This document shows positions 52,011 through 61,031 of a DNA stretch of 64,000 bases, one piece after another (within the stretch, counting starts at the first letter, position 1; the number at the start of each line of letters is the position of its first letter). Location: positions 62,001 to 126,000 of the forward strand of contig NZ_JALRNF010000002.1 in the NCBI RefSeq assembly GCF_030272895.1. Direction: 5' to 3'. The position numbers and the translations under genes are program-made. The DNA comes from Pseudomonas sp. BGr12 (lineage in GTDB: Bacteria; Pseudomonadota; Gammaproteobacteria; Pseudomonadales; Pseudomonadaceae). The notes beneath the pieces were generated by a model. The model worked only from the letters and a program-made list of their open reading frames with translations, was not told the origin of the DNA and did not search any database.

Positions 52011-53123
52011 CTACACGCCGGTATAGGGCACACATTGCACCACTTCCAGGTCATACCCGGTCAGGCCCGCGTACTTCAGCGGCGGCCCCAGGTGACGCAA
52101 CTTGCCCACGCCCAGGTCCTGGAGGATCTGCGCGCCAGTGCCCACTTCCGAATAGGTGCGCGACTGACCGCGCTGGTAGGGCCGCGGCAGCTGGGTCAGC
52201 TGCGGCACGCGTTCGAGCAGGGCTTGGGAGGACTCGTGGTTGGCCAGGATCACCACTACCCCGCAGCCTTCGGCAGCGACCTTCTGCAAGGCCGCCCACA
52301 AGGTCCAGTTGGCGGGGCCGGCATATTCGGCACCGACCAGGTCGCGCAAAGGATCGATCACATGCACGCGCACCAGGGTCGGCTGCTCGCGGCGGATATT
52401 GCCCATGACCATGGCCATGTGCACACCGCCTTCGATACGGTCCTCGTAAGTCACCAGGCGGAAGGTGCCATGCACCGTCGGCAGGTCACGCTCGCCGATG
52501 CGCTTGACCGTCTGCTCGGTGCTCAGGCGGTAGTGGATCAGGTCGGCGATGGTGCCGATCTTGATGCCATGGCGGGCGGCGAAGATTTCCAGGTCCGGGC
52601 GGCGGGCCATGGTGCCATCGTCGTTGAGCACCTCGACGATCACCGAGGCCGGGCTGAAGCCGGCCAGGCGCGCCAGGTCGCAACCGGCTTCGGTGTGCCC
52701 GGCGCGGGTCAGCACGCCGCCCTCGCGGGCGCGCAGGGGAAAGATATGCCCCGGCTGTACCAGGTCTTCGGCCCGGGCGTCGGGGGCCACGGCGGCGGCC
52801 ACGGTGCGGGCGCGGTCGGCGGCGGAAATGCCGGTGGTGACGCCCCTGGCGGCTTCGATCGACACGGTGAAAGCGGTACTGAAGGCGCTGCCGTTGCTCG
52901 GCACCATCTGCTCCAGGCCCAGGCGCTGACAGTGCTCGTCGCTCAGGGTCAGGCAGATCAACCCGCGCGCTTCGCGGGCCATGAAGCTGATGGCCTGGGC
53001 GTCGCAGCGTTCGGCGGCGATCAGCAGGTCACCTTCGTTTTCCCGGTCCTCGTCGTCCACCAGCAGCACCATCTTGCCCTGGCGGTAGTCTTCGAGGATC
53101 TCTTCGATGCTGTTGAAAGCCAT
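52011..53123 (-). CDS. ribB: RibB (DHBP synthase) with a degenerate RibA domain
   Basis: 370 residues. Residues about 1-205 are a complete 3,4-dihydroxy-2-butanone-4-phosphate synthase: [10 protein letters not shown] at 23-32, an R-A-G-H-T-E-A segment and H-x-F-P-L, all catalytic features, so it should make the four-carbon riboflavin precursor from ribulose 5-phosphate. The C-terminal GTP cyclohydrolase II-like part lacks the C-x2-G-D ... C-x-C zinc motif, reading instead [19 protein letters not shown]. It is therefore the RibBX type and should not hydrolyse GTP. It is divergent from a DUF1330 gene across a perfect palindrome and far from other riboflavin genes in the window. Confidence 0.85.
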   Translation of the reverse strand: MAFNSIEEILEDYRQGKMVLLVDDEDRENEGDLLIAAERCDAQAISFMAREARGLICLTLSDEHCQRLGLEQMVPSNGSAFSTAFTVSIEAARGVTTGISAADRARTVAAAVAPDARAEDLVQPGHIFPLRAREGGVLTRAGHTEAGCDLARLAGFSPASVIVEVLNDDGTMARRPDLEIFAARHGIKIGTIADLIHYRLSTEQTVKRIGERDLPTVHGTFRLVTYEDRIEGGVHMAMVMGNIRREQPTLVRVHVIDPLRDLVGAEYAGPANWTLWAALQKVAAEGCGVVVILANHESSQALLERVPQLTQLPRPYQRGQSRTYSEVGTGAQILQDLGVGKLRHLGPPLKYAGLTGYDLEVVQCVPYTGV

Positions 53124-53153
53124 TGCTGCGTACTCGCTGTCAGGTAGAGATTT

Positions 53154-53169
53154 TTATGGTATACCATAA
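53154..53169. promoter_or_regulatory. perfect 16-bp palindrome, likely GntR operator
   Basis: TTATGGTATACCATAA between divergent ribB (start 53123) and the DUF1330 gene (start 53199). The two-fold TGGTATACCA core is what FCD-type GntR regulators recognise. An imperfect copy occurs upstream of the ABC operon at 51565-51580. No GntR gene is in the window. Confidence 0.7.
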
Positions 53170-53198
53170 TACCAAACAACTTGAAGCGGGAGCGTGCA

Positions 53199-53492
53199 AT
53201 GAAGGCTTACTGGATTGCCCATGTCGACGTCAGCGACCCGGAGCAGTATCAGCAGTACACCCAGCGGGCGCCGGCGGCGTTTGCCGCGTTCGGCGGCAAG
53301 CTGCTGGCCCGTGGCGGGCGCAGCGAGGCGATGGAGGGCAGGGCGACGCCGCAGCGTAGCGTGGTGATCGAGTTCGAGTCCTACGAGCAGGCTGTGGCCT
53401 GTTATCGGTCGGAGCAGTATCAGGCGGCGTGCCGGTTTCGTCAGGGGGTGGCGCAGGCTGAGGTGATCATTGTCGAGGGATGCCAGGCTTGA
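53199..53492 (+). CDS. DUF1330-family protein
   Basis: 97 residues from ATG at 53199 (CGGGAG upstream). The sequence KAYWIAHVDVSDPEQYQQYT and FESYEQAVACYRSEQYQAAC fits the DUF1330 dimeric alpha-beta-barrel family, small proteins of unknown function often near catabolic genes. It is divergent from ribB and shares the palindrome. Confidence 0.86.
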   Translation: MKAYWIAHVDVSDPEQYQQYTQRAPAAFAAFGGKLLARGGRSEAMEGRATPQRSVVIEFESYEQAVACYRSEQYQAACRFRQGVAQAEVIIVEGCQA

Positions 53493-53498
53493 GGCCTC

Positions 53499-53553
53499 AT
53501 CGCGGGGCAAGCCCGCTCCTACAGATGCTGTGGGAGCGGGCTTGCCCCGCGAT
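53499..53553. repeat. paired REP element, reverse orientation
   Basis: ATCGCGGGGCAAGCCCGCTCCTAC followed seven bases later by GTGGGAGCGGGCTTGCCCCGCGAT. Here the CCCGCGAT ends point outwards, unlike the pairs at 42167, 51910 and 59333 where they point inwards. Confidence 0.88.
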
Positions 53554-53561
53554 GACGGTGG

Positions 53562-56500
53562 TCAACTGCGCGAGGAAGGGCCGGCTTGCGGTTCGCTCTC
53601 CCTACGCAGGTAAGCCTCCAGCAACGGCATGCTCAAGTCGAGCCAGGCTTTCTTGACCAGCACCTCCAGCTCCTTGTAGGCCCTGGCGTATTGATCCGAG
53701 TTCAGCGACAGGCCGACGCTGCTCACCTCTGAAAGCGGTACGCCCAGTACCACCGCCAGCACCTTGTGCAATTGCTGGCGTTCGAACTCGGAGAGCTCGG
53801 CGGGCAGTTCTTCGCCCTCGGCCAGGCTGTCCAGGTAGCCTCCCTGCTGACCTCGCCAGGTGTCGATGTCGGCCATCACCCGGGCATAGGCGAATCTCAG
53901 GTAGCGTTGCCAGAACACTTCGCTGACCAGGTAGCCAGGGAACAGGCTCGCCTGGGTGCTCTGCACGGCCGTGGCCGCCTGGTCGAGCATGGCGTCGGTG
54001 ACCCAGCGGGTATAGACACTGAAGGCCTGGTCGGTGGGGGCGTGCCTGATGCCCAGGCGCGCTGCCAGGTGGCGGAGAAAGTACAGCTGCACCTCCACCG
54101 GATCGCGGACGTCGTGCCCCTGGTTGTGCCAGGTGGTCATGTTGCCGGCGACATGCTCCTGCAGGCGCATCCAGCGCCACTGGCTGAGGGCCAGACCGAG
54201 CATCTCGGTGTGCACGGCATCCTCCGGGGTTGCGGACATCAGTCGGTCCGCCTCGGCCAGGTGCAGCATCTGCGAGAACATCAGGGCATCGCGGTCGACA
54301 CAGGTTACCTCGTCGACGATCTGGAACAGGGCGATACGGGTGTTGTCGCGGAACGCGGCGCGAATGAGGGTCTGGATGTCATCCAGCCTTGTACGGTAGC
54401 GGCCGTGGATGCGCCGCAGGACAGCGAAGAAGTTCTCGGCAGCAGGTAGTTCGGACAAGCTGTCGGCTTGCTGCCGCTCGCTCTCCGGCATGCCGGTGAA
54501 CAGTTGTGTCGTCAGGGGGCGAAGGTGATGCCCCGAGTCGAGCAGATCGGCATCGGAACCGCTGTTGAGTTCGCTGGAGTGGTCGCTGGGCAAGAACTCC
54601 CCGCCCGCGGTCTCCAGCTCCTGGGCGAAGCGTGCCTGGTCCGCTTCGGGCACAGCCTCCAGGCTGATGATCAGGGCGGCGTTGCTGCCTGCGCCCGGCG
54701 GCACGCTGCTGAAGTACAGGCCGCGCAGGTTCACCGACGCCAGACGGTGCAGCTGGTCGAGGCCGATGGGCCATTGGGACAAGCCGGTATTGCGCAGGTC
54801 GATTTCTTCCAGGTGTGGCATCTGCCTGAAGTCCGGGCTGGCCAGCAGATGGTTCCCGGACAGGTCCAGCACCCGCAGTGCACTCAGTCGGCCCAGGGAC
54901 GCGACGTCATCGGGCGTCAGTTGCAGGTCGTTATCGGTCAGGTGCAGGATCTCCAGGCCGGGTGCACGGCTGAGCATGTCGACGACACCCGCTTCGAAGC
55001 TGACCTGGGAGCGTTCCATGATCAGTGCCGAAAACACTGGGCTGGCGGTGACGGCGTGCATGTCGGCTACGGTCCAGTGCATGCCGTCGAGGGTCATGTC
55101 GTTGAGGTGAAGGTACTGCAGGCGCGTCGCCCGGCCCAGCATCCGCAAGGCCGAAGGCGCGACCCGAGTGCGCGACAGGTCGAGGTTCTGCAGGAACTGC
55201 AGGTCGCCCAGAGCCTGCGGCAATGTAGTCAGTGGTGCTCCATGGATGCTGACGCGATGCAGGTTGGGCATTTGCCGGATGAAGTCCTCGCTGATTTCGT
55301 GGATGGGCAGGTCGGTGATCGACAACGCCTCGACGGCAGGCAGGGGTACCGGGATGGGCGGTAGCCTGTCCAGGTCCGGGTTGCGCAGGTCCAGCGTCAC
55401 CGTGATCAGGTTGAATTGCGACTCCCAGGCATAGCGCACGCGCAGCACCGCATCGTCACGTGCCTCCCGGATCGCTTCGTTGGGGCTGCTGTCCACCCAG
55501 GCCTGCAGGCCCTGCAGCTGTGCATGTTCGCGTTCCCGCGCCTGGACCCAGGGCAGGATGGGCTCTTCACGCCTGAGCAGGTCGTGCAGCAGCCAGGTAA
55601 TAAAGGTGCCATCCAGGCGCAGGATGCCCAGGTTACTGTGCAGGGCCTGCAGGCGAGTAGCGGCCGGTTCGCGTTCGAACAGGCCAGGCCCTGCGCCCAG
55701 GGGATCGTTGCGCTGCCAGGGATCGAGCGCTGGCGGGGCGAGCCAGGGATTGTGCACCGGCAGGCCCAGCAGCAAGCGGGCGCGTATCGGTCGCTCCATG
55801 GCAAGCTGGGTAAGCTGTTGATGCAGGCGTTCGGGTTCATTGGGCCCCAGCCCCAGACTGCGGCAGACCGGCTCTCCCAGGGCGTACAGCAGGCTGCGGT
55901 AGAAACCCAGGTCGGTGTTGTCCAGCCCAATGGGGATATGGTCGGCTCTGGTGGCGAACCAGCCTTCATCTTCGTCATGGTACAGGCTGTTGGACTCCAC
56001 GTCGGTCCTGCCGACCGAGGCCAATACCTCACCCAGGTGCCCGGCCCGCAGGACCAGGGCGGTACCGCTCGGCCAGCCGGGCAGGAACTCCAGCAGGCCG
56101 ATCGCCAGTCTGAAGGTGTCGTGATTGGCCAGGGTCGGGTAGATGAAGCCTTCCAGTGCCCGGGTCTGGGGCAAGTCGTCCTGCACCTGGTCGATGGCCT
56201 GGGTCAGGCTACGCGGAACCGCATGATTGCGCAGTTGCAGTTCTGCGACCAGGTTCGGCCTGACACGATCGAGCAACAGCTGGGCGAGAGGCCTGGGCAT
56301 CCTGGGGAAGCGGCGCTCTAGTTCGAGCACCGCCACATCCGGGTGGATGTGGGCCAGTTCATAGCGATAGTTGAAAATGGCCGCGTGCAGGCGACTGAAC
56401 CAGTCCGCGAACAGATCCGCAGGCGGCGCGTCGCAGGCCTGGTCAGCCGGGCACTGGCCCGGGGGCGGCGAGTCGCCCGGGCTGCGCCGCGGACGATTGC

Positions 56501-58124
56501 CGCCGGGGTGGCGGCCCAGACGAATGTCTACCAACTGGCGGAAGGTGAGCAGTTGGGGGATATGGGCTTCGTCGGGCAGCGTTTGTCCCGCAGCGATCCG
56601 CTGCATGTCCCGGCTGACGGCGGCATGCAGGCGCGCGCGCAGGAGCGTGTCGCGCAGCATGGCCGGCGCAGGCTCGTCACAACTGTAGACGCGTCGCAGC
56701 TGGGCATTGCTGGTGTTGCTGATACAGGCGAAATCCAGCAGCTGTTGATCGCTGAAGCCTTCGACCATGGGCCCCAGGCGTCGCAGCAGCGACAGCCGGC
56801 TCCAGTACTGCGGCTGCTCCAGGCTGTGGTGCCAGGCGCCGCGCTGGTTGTGTTCGAGAATCGGCTGGTAGACGCCATCGGCCGTCGCGCTGTCGAGCCG
56901 CCATTTGCCCAGCGCCGCATCCCGGACAATCGGGTAGACGTGCTGGTTGATGCGGATGGCCGGGCGGCCCTTGACCTGGTAGATGCCCTGCACATCGGGT
57001 TGGCCGGCATCGACATCGTCAGCAAAGCGGTAGCGGCTAAGGTCGATGCGCCAGCGTTCGAGGCTGCCGTCCGGCAGGCGGACCCAGCGCAAGGACTCGA
57101 CGCTGTCGGACGGGCTGCGACCTTCATCTTCCTCGCCGGCTGCAATGCCGACCCCGGCACCGAGCATCAAGTGGCTCTGCATGAGCGTGGAAAAATCATG
57201 CAATGGATAGCTCGCAAGCGTAGCGCCAGGCTGGGTGGCTTCGGTCAGGAACCTGGCATCGTCGATCAGGCGCTCGACCATTTGGTCCAGCACCCAGTTG
57301 TGCCACGACCTAGTCAATGGCGCCGCGTCCAGGGCCGGGCTGGTGTAGGTCGCGGCCGCGTCCTGCAAGCGCGTGCGGAGCATGGCGCGCTGACGCAAGG
57401 GGATGAAACGTTCGAAGAACGCCTGGAACGTCGGGTCCACCAGGTCCCGTTGCAGGCTGGCGAAAAAGTGCTGGCGGCTCGGGTACTCCTTCAAGGGGTG
57501 TTGCGGGTGACCGGGGATGAACGCCACACAGTGGGGGATATGCTCCCGAGGGGCATCGAACAGCAGGATTTCAGGCAACCTGATGTTCCCCGGCAAGAAC
57601 AACGACCTTAACGGGGGGCGCGCGCCCTGGTCTGCCGGCGTGTCCTGACGAACACCCTGGGCGAACAGGGCCAGTGCCCGCTTCAGGATGCTGGCCCCGG
57701 TTGGTTGCAGATGCCCCTTGATTTCGGCGATCAGTTGTTCTTCGCGCAGCGTTGCCTCGTAGGCATCGAGCTTGAGGCTGCGCAGGCGGGGCGAGCGCAG
57801 GCTTTTCATGAGGTAATCGGGGTAGGTTCTCAGGTCGGCATTGCTGTGCCTGTACAGGTCGGCGGGGGTAACGCCCTGGGTGTCCTTGATGGCGAACGGG
57901 TCCCACTGCTTGGCAAAGTCATACAGGGTGAACAGGGGGAAGCTCGCCATGGCCGCTTGGCGCGCCTGCCGGCCACGTTGTTGCTGGCCGCCGAGCAGGT
58001 GACGCTGGTCTGGCGTGGCCTGGCGCAGCCACAGGGGTTCGTCGGCGGTTTCCAGGGGTGAGCGTCGGGTTCGGATATGGCGTGTCGGCGCCGGGTTGTC
58101 GGCGGCAGGTTGGGGAGCAGGCAT
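53562..58124 (-). CDS. NEL-type E3 ubiquitin ligase effector with leucine-rich repeats
   Basis: 1520 residues from ATG at 58124 (GAGGAC upstream). Residues about 60-900 resemble the long N-terminal region seen in large Pseudomonas toxins. About 928-1137 are leucine-rich repeats (LPQALGDLQFLQNLDLSRT, LSALRVLDLSGNHL, MPHLEEIDLRNTGLSQWP). About 1185-1510 look like the NEL domain of IpaH/SspH-type E3 ubiquitin ligases, with the candidate catalytic Cys at residue 1275 in VTCVDRDAL (codon 54300-54302), matching the C-x-D-R core. These enzymes transfer host ubiquitin inside eukaryotic cells. No N-terminal export signal, chaperone gene or secretion gene is adjacent. The gene stands alone between DUF1330 and the hydroxyproline cluster. 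Confidence 0.85.
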   Translation of the reverse strand: MPAPQPAADNPAPTRHIRTRRSPLETADEPLWLRQATPDQRHLLGGQQQRGRQARQAAMASFPLFTLYDFAKQWDPFAIKDTQGVTPADLYRHSNADLRTYPDYLMKSLRSPRLRSLKLDAYEATLREEQLIAEIKGHLQPTGASILKRALALFAQGVRQDTPADQGARPPLRSLFLPGNIRLPEILLFDAPREHIPHCVAFIPGHPQHPLKEYPSRQHFFASLQRDLVDPTFQAFFERFIPLRQRAMLRTRLQDAAATYTSPALDAAPLTRSWHNWVLDQMVERLIDDARFLTEATQPGATLASYPLHDFSTLMQSHLMLGAGVGIAAGEEDEGRSPSDSVESLRWVRLPDGSLERWRIDLSRYRFADDVDAGQPDVQGIYQVKGRPAIRINQHVYPIVRDAALGKWRLDSATADGVYQPILEHNQRGAWHHSLEQPQYWSRLSLLRRLGPMVEGFSDQQLLDFACISNTSNAQLRRVYSCDEPAPAMLRDTLLRARLHAAVSRDMQRIAAGQTLPDEAHIPQLLTFRQLVDIRLGRHPGGNRPRRSPGDSPPPGQCPADQACDAPPADLFADWFSRLHAAIFNYRYELAHIHPDVAVLELERRFPRMPRPLAQLLLDRVRPNLVAELQLRNHAVPRSLTQAIDQVQDDLPQTRALEGFIYPTLANHDTFRLAIGLLEFLPGWPSGTALVLRAGHLGEVLASVGRTDVESNSLYHDEDEGWFATRADHIPIGLDNTDLGFYRSLLYALGEPVCRSLGLGPNEPERLHQQLTQLAMERPIRARLLLGLPVHNPWLAPPALDPWQRNDPLGAGPGLFEREPAATRLQALHSNLGILRLDGTFITWLLHDLLRREEPILPWVQAREREHAQLQGLQAWVDSSPNEAIREARDDAVLRVRYAWESQFNLITVTLDLRNPDLDRLPPIPVPLPAVEALSITDLPIHEISEDFIRQMPNLHRVSIHGAPLTTLPQALGDLQFLQNLDLSRTRVAPSALRMLGRATRLQYLHLNDMTLDGMHWTVADMHAVTASPVFSALIMERSQVSFEAGVVDMLSRAPGLEILHLTDNDLQLTPDDVASLGRLSALRVLDLSGNHLLASPDFRQMPHLEEIDLRNTGLSQWPIGLDQLHRLASVNLRGLYFSSVPPGAGSNAALIISLEAVPEADQARFAQELETAGGEFLPSDHSSELNSGSDADLLDSGHHLRPLTTQLFTGMPESERQQADSLSELPAAENFFAVLRRIHGRYRTRLDDIQTLIRAAFRDNTRIALFQIVDEVTCVDRDALMFSQMLHLAEADRLMSATPEDAVHTEMLGLALSQWRWMRLQEHVAGNMTTWHNQGHDVRDPVEVQLYFLRHLAARLGIRHAPTDQAFSVYTRWVTDAMLDQAATAVQSTQASLFPGYLVSEVFWQRYLRFAYARVMADIDTWRGQQGGYLDSLAEGEELPAELSEFERQQLHKVLAVVLGVPLSEVSSVGLSLNSDQYARAYKELEVLVKKAWLDLSMPLLEAYLRRESEPQAGPSSRS

Positions 58125-58300
58125 GATGAAGTCCTCGCGGTGAATGGAGGGCTATCGAATCAAGCGCGGGAGCGGGGCCTGCGGTATCTATGTATGGGGA
58201 CTGGCGGATTGTGCCAAGTTCGTCATCGCGCCGGCCTAAAGCGATCAAGCCGTAGGCCCTGGGCTCGGGCAGGCTGGAGTGTCTGCTCAAGGAGATGACC

Positions 58301-59308
58301 ATGATCCGATTGACCCTGTCCGAGGCCCGCACGCTTGCGTACTCGATCCTCTTGCACAACGGCTTTACGGCCGACCATGCCAATGCTGTGAGCGACACCA
58401 TAGTCGCCGGCGAACGCGACGGTTGCGCATCCCACGGCCTGTACCGGGTGCTGGGCTGCGTCAGCTCGCTCAAGGCTGGCAAGGTAGTGCCAGACGCGCT
58501 TCCTGAAGTGATCGACCAGGCGCCCTCGATCGTACGCGTGGACGCTGCCGGCGGCTTCTCGCAACTGGCGTTCCAGGCTGGCCTGCCGTTGCTCCAGGCA
58601 AAAGCCCGCAGTACGGGTATCGCCGCCCTGGCAATCAACCGTTGTGTGCACTTTTCCGCATTGTGGGTGGAGATCGAACAACTGGCCGAAGCTGGTCTTG
58701 TCGCCCTGGCGTTCACCCCCAGCCATGCCTGGGTCGCACCGGCCGGCGGACATCAGCCGGTGTTCGGCACCAACCCCATCGCTTTCGGTTGGCCGCGGGC
58801 GGGTAAGGATCCTTATGTATTCGATTTCGCCACCAGCGCCATCGCCCGGGGCGATATCGAACTGCATCGGCGGGCGGGCAAGGCCATTCCCGAAGGCTGG
58901 GGCGTGGATGAGCATGGCCGGCCCAGCACCGACCCCAACGTGGTGCTCGACCGGGGGGCGATGCTGACCTTTGGCGGGCACAAGGGCTCGGCGCTGGCGA
59001 CGCTGGTCGAGCTGATCGCAGGCCCCTTGATCGGCGATCTGACCAGCGCCGAGTCGCTGTCCCATGCCGGTGGCAGCAAGTCTTCGCCCTATCATGGCGA
59101 GCTGTTGATTGCCCTGGACCCCAAGCGCTTCCTGGGGGACGCCGCCGATCAGCACCTGGCCCGCGCTGAAGCGGTGTTCGAGAGTATCGAGGGGCAGGGG
59201 GCGCGGTTGCCGTCGCAACGCCGTTACGCGGCGCGGGCGCGCAGCCTGGAGGAGGGGGTTCAGATTCCAGAGGCCTTGTACAACGATCTCAAGGCGCTGC
59301 TGGATTAA
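58301..59308 (+). CDS. Ldh2-family imine reductase (delta1-pyrroline-2-carboxylate type)
   Basis: 335 residues from ATG at 58301, six bases after AAGGAG (58295 is an in-frame alternative). It belongs to the malate/L-lactate/ureidoglycolate dehydrogenase-like (Ldh2) family: GERDGCASHGLYRVLG near the N-terminus, NRCVHFSALW in the middle and GGHKGSALATLVELIAG later. The CVHFSALW segment resembles delta1-piperideine-2-carboxylate/delta1-pyrroline-2-carboxylate reductase (DpkA) as I recall it. It would make L-proline from a hydroxyproline breakdown imine, or reduce the pipecolate analogue. It faces the NEL gene and is followed by the hydroxyproline genes on the other strand. Confidence 0.82.
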   Translation: MIRLTLSEARTLAYSILLHNGFTADHANAVSDTIVAGERDGCASHGLYRVLGCVSSLKAGKVVPDALPEVIDQAPSIVRVDAAGGFSQLAFQAGLPLLQAKARSTGIAALAINRCVHFSALWVEIEQLAEAGLVALAFTPSHAWVAPAGGHQPVFGTNPIAFGWPRAGKDPYVFDFATSAIARGDIELHRRAGKAIPEGWGVDEHGRPSTDPNVVLDRGAMLTFGGHKGSALATLVELIAGPLIGDLTSAESLSHAGGSKSSPYHGELLIALDPKRFLGDAADQHLARAEAVFESIEGQGARLPSQRRYAARARSLEEGVQIPEALYNDLKALLD

Positions 59309-59332
59309 CGGGCAATCCTCGGCAGGCTTGCT

Positions 59333-59402
59333 GTGGGAGCGGGCTTGCCCCGCGATAGCGATAGGTCAGTTGCATCGCTTCGCGGGGCAAGCCCGCTCCC
59401 AC
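59333..59402. repeat. paired REP element (inverted)
   Basis: GTGGGAGCGGGCTTGCCCCGCGAT and its near complement ending at 59402, between the convergent reductase and semialdehyde dehydrogenase genes. It is likely to terminate transcription from both sides. Confidence 0.88.
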
Positions 59403-59426
59403 CGAGGTGCGTGGCAGTGGCTGATC

Positions 59427-61007
59427 CTATAGTGCGGCGCGGCTGCTCTGGCCGTCTACCAGGCGGGCGATGCCCAGCGGGTTGGCGTTCTGCAGCGCTT
59501 CGGGCAACAACGCATCCGGGCAGTTCTGGTAGCAGACCGGACGCAGGAAACGGTCGATCGCCAGGCTGCCCACCGAGGTGCCCCGAGCATCCGAGGTGGC
59601 CGGATACGGCCCGCCATGCACCATCGCATCGCAGACCTCGACGCCGGTGGGGTAGCCGTTGAACAGCACGCGACCGACTTTCTGCTCCAGCAACGGCAGC
59701 AGCCCGGCATGGGCCTGCAGGTCTTCTGCCTCGGCGATCAGCGTTGCCGTCAGTTGGCCGTGCAGGCCGTCCAGGGCCTGATGCAGTTCCTGCGCATCGG
59801 CCACCTCCACCAGCACCGTGGCCGGGCCGAAGACTTCTTCCTGCAACAGCGGGTCACCCTCGATCAGCAGGCGTGCGTCGGCCTTGAACAGTTGCGGCTG
59901 CGCCTGGTTACCCTGTTGCGCGCGACCGGCCAGGTGAATGATGCCCGGATGCGCCAGCAGCGCCTGCACGCCCTTGCCGTAGCTGGCGAGGGTGCCGGCA
60001 TTGAGCATGGTCTGTGCCGGCTGTTCGGCCAGTTGCCCCGCCAGTTGCTCGGCGAAGGCACTGAAGGCCGGCGAGCGCAGGCCGATCACCAGCCCCGGGT
60101 TGGTACAGAATTGCCCGCAGCCAAGCACCACCGAGGCGGCCAGTTCGCGGGCGATCTGTTGGCTGCGACTGGCCAGCGCCTGGGGCAGCACCAGCACCGG
60201 GTTGATGCTGCTCATCTCGGCGAATACCGGGATCGGCTGTGGCCGTGCCGCCGCCAGGTCGCACAGCGCACGTCCGCCCTTGAGCGAGCCGGTGAAACCA
60301 ACCGCCTGGATCGCCGGGTGCTTGACCAGCGCTTCGCCGACGCCGGCACCGAAGATCATGTTGAACACGCCCTTGGGCATGCCGGTCTGTTCGGCGGCGC
60401 GGATGATTGCATCGGCGACCACTTCGGCGGTGGCCATGTGGCCGCTGTGGGCCTTGAACACCACCGGGCAGCCGGCGGCCAGCGCGGCGGCGGTGTCGCC
60501 CCCGGCGGTGGAGAAGGCCAGCGGGAAGTTGCTGGCGCCGAACACCGCTACCGGGCCGACCCCGAGGCGGTACTGGCGCAGGTCGGCGCGCGGCAGCGGC
60601 TGGCGATCCGGTTGGGCGCGGTCGATGCGGGCGCCGAGAAAATCGCCCCGGCGCAGCACCTGGGCGAACAAACGCATCTGCCCGCTGGTGCGCCCGCGCT
60701 CGCCAAGGATGCGGGCATTGGGCAATGCCGTTTCGCGCGTCACCAGCTCGATGAAGTCATCGCCCAGCGCCTCCAGTTGCGTGGCGATGGCGTCGAGGAA
60801 TGCCGCCCGCCGTGCAGGCGACAGGCTGCGAAACGCCGGGTACGCCTGTTGTGCGGCGCGGACGGCAGCGTCCACCTCGTCAGGCGTGGCCTGGTGGAAA
60901 TGCCAGGGCAGGGCTTCGCCGCTGCTCGCCTCATGGCTGTGCAGGGTGACAGTGCCGGCGGCGCTGCGCGCGCCACCGATGTAGTTGTGGCCGATGATAT
61001 CCGGCAT
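59427..61007 (-). CDS. alpha-ketoglutarate semialdehyde dehydrogenase
   Basis: 526 residues from ATG at 61007 (GGAGTG upstream). ALDH fold with PLGVGPVAVF-like GPVAVFGASNFPLAFS (about 151-166), K185 in VFKAHSGH, E264 in VFAEMSSINP and the catalytic C301 in GQFCTNPG. The GASNFPLAFS and AEMSSINP forms are what I associate with alpha-ketoglutarate semialdehyde dehydrogenases, the last step of hydroxyproline (and sugar-acid) breakdown, yielding alpha-ketoglutarate. The neighbouring deaminase and epimerase genes fit that pathway. Confidence 0.88.
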   Translation of the reverse strand: MPDIIGHNYIGGARSAAGTVTLHSHEASSGEALPWHFHQATPDEVDAAVRAAQQAYPAFRSLSPARRAAFLDAIATQLEALGDDFIELVTRETALPNARILGERGRTSGQMRLFAQVLRRGDFLGARIDRAQPDRQPLPRADLRQYRLGVGPVAVFGASNFPLAFSTAGGDTAAALAAGCPVVFKAHSGHMATAEVVADAIIRAAEQTGMPKGVFNMIFGAGVGEALVKHPAIQAVGFTGSLKGGRALCDLAAARPQPIPVFAEMSSINPVLVLPQALASRSQQIARELAASVVLGCGQFCTNPGLVIGLRSPAFSAFAEQLAGQLAEQPAQTMLNAGTLASYGKGVQALLAHPGIIHLAGRAQQGNQAQPQLFKADARLLIEGDPLLQEEVFGPATVLVEVADAQELHQALDGLHGQLTATLIAEAEDLQAHAGLLPLLEQKVGRVLFNGYPTGVEVCDAMVHGGPYPATSDARGTSVGSLAIDRFLRPVCYQNCPDALLPEALQNANPLGIARLVDGQSSRAAL

Positions 61008-61031
61008 GGAACACTCCATTTCAATAGTGGG

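Noticed and set aside
53562..58124. Nucleotide-sugar or ordinary LRR surface protein
   Set aside because: The LRR part is short and followed by a domain with the CxDR core of NEL ligases; no anchor or cell-wall signal is present.
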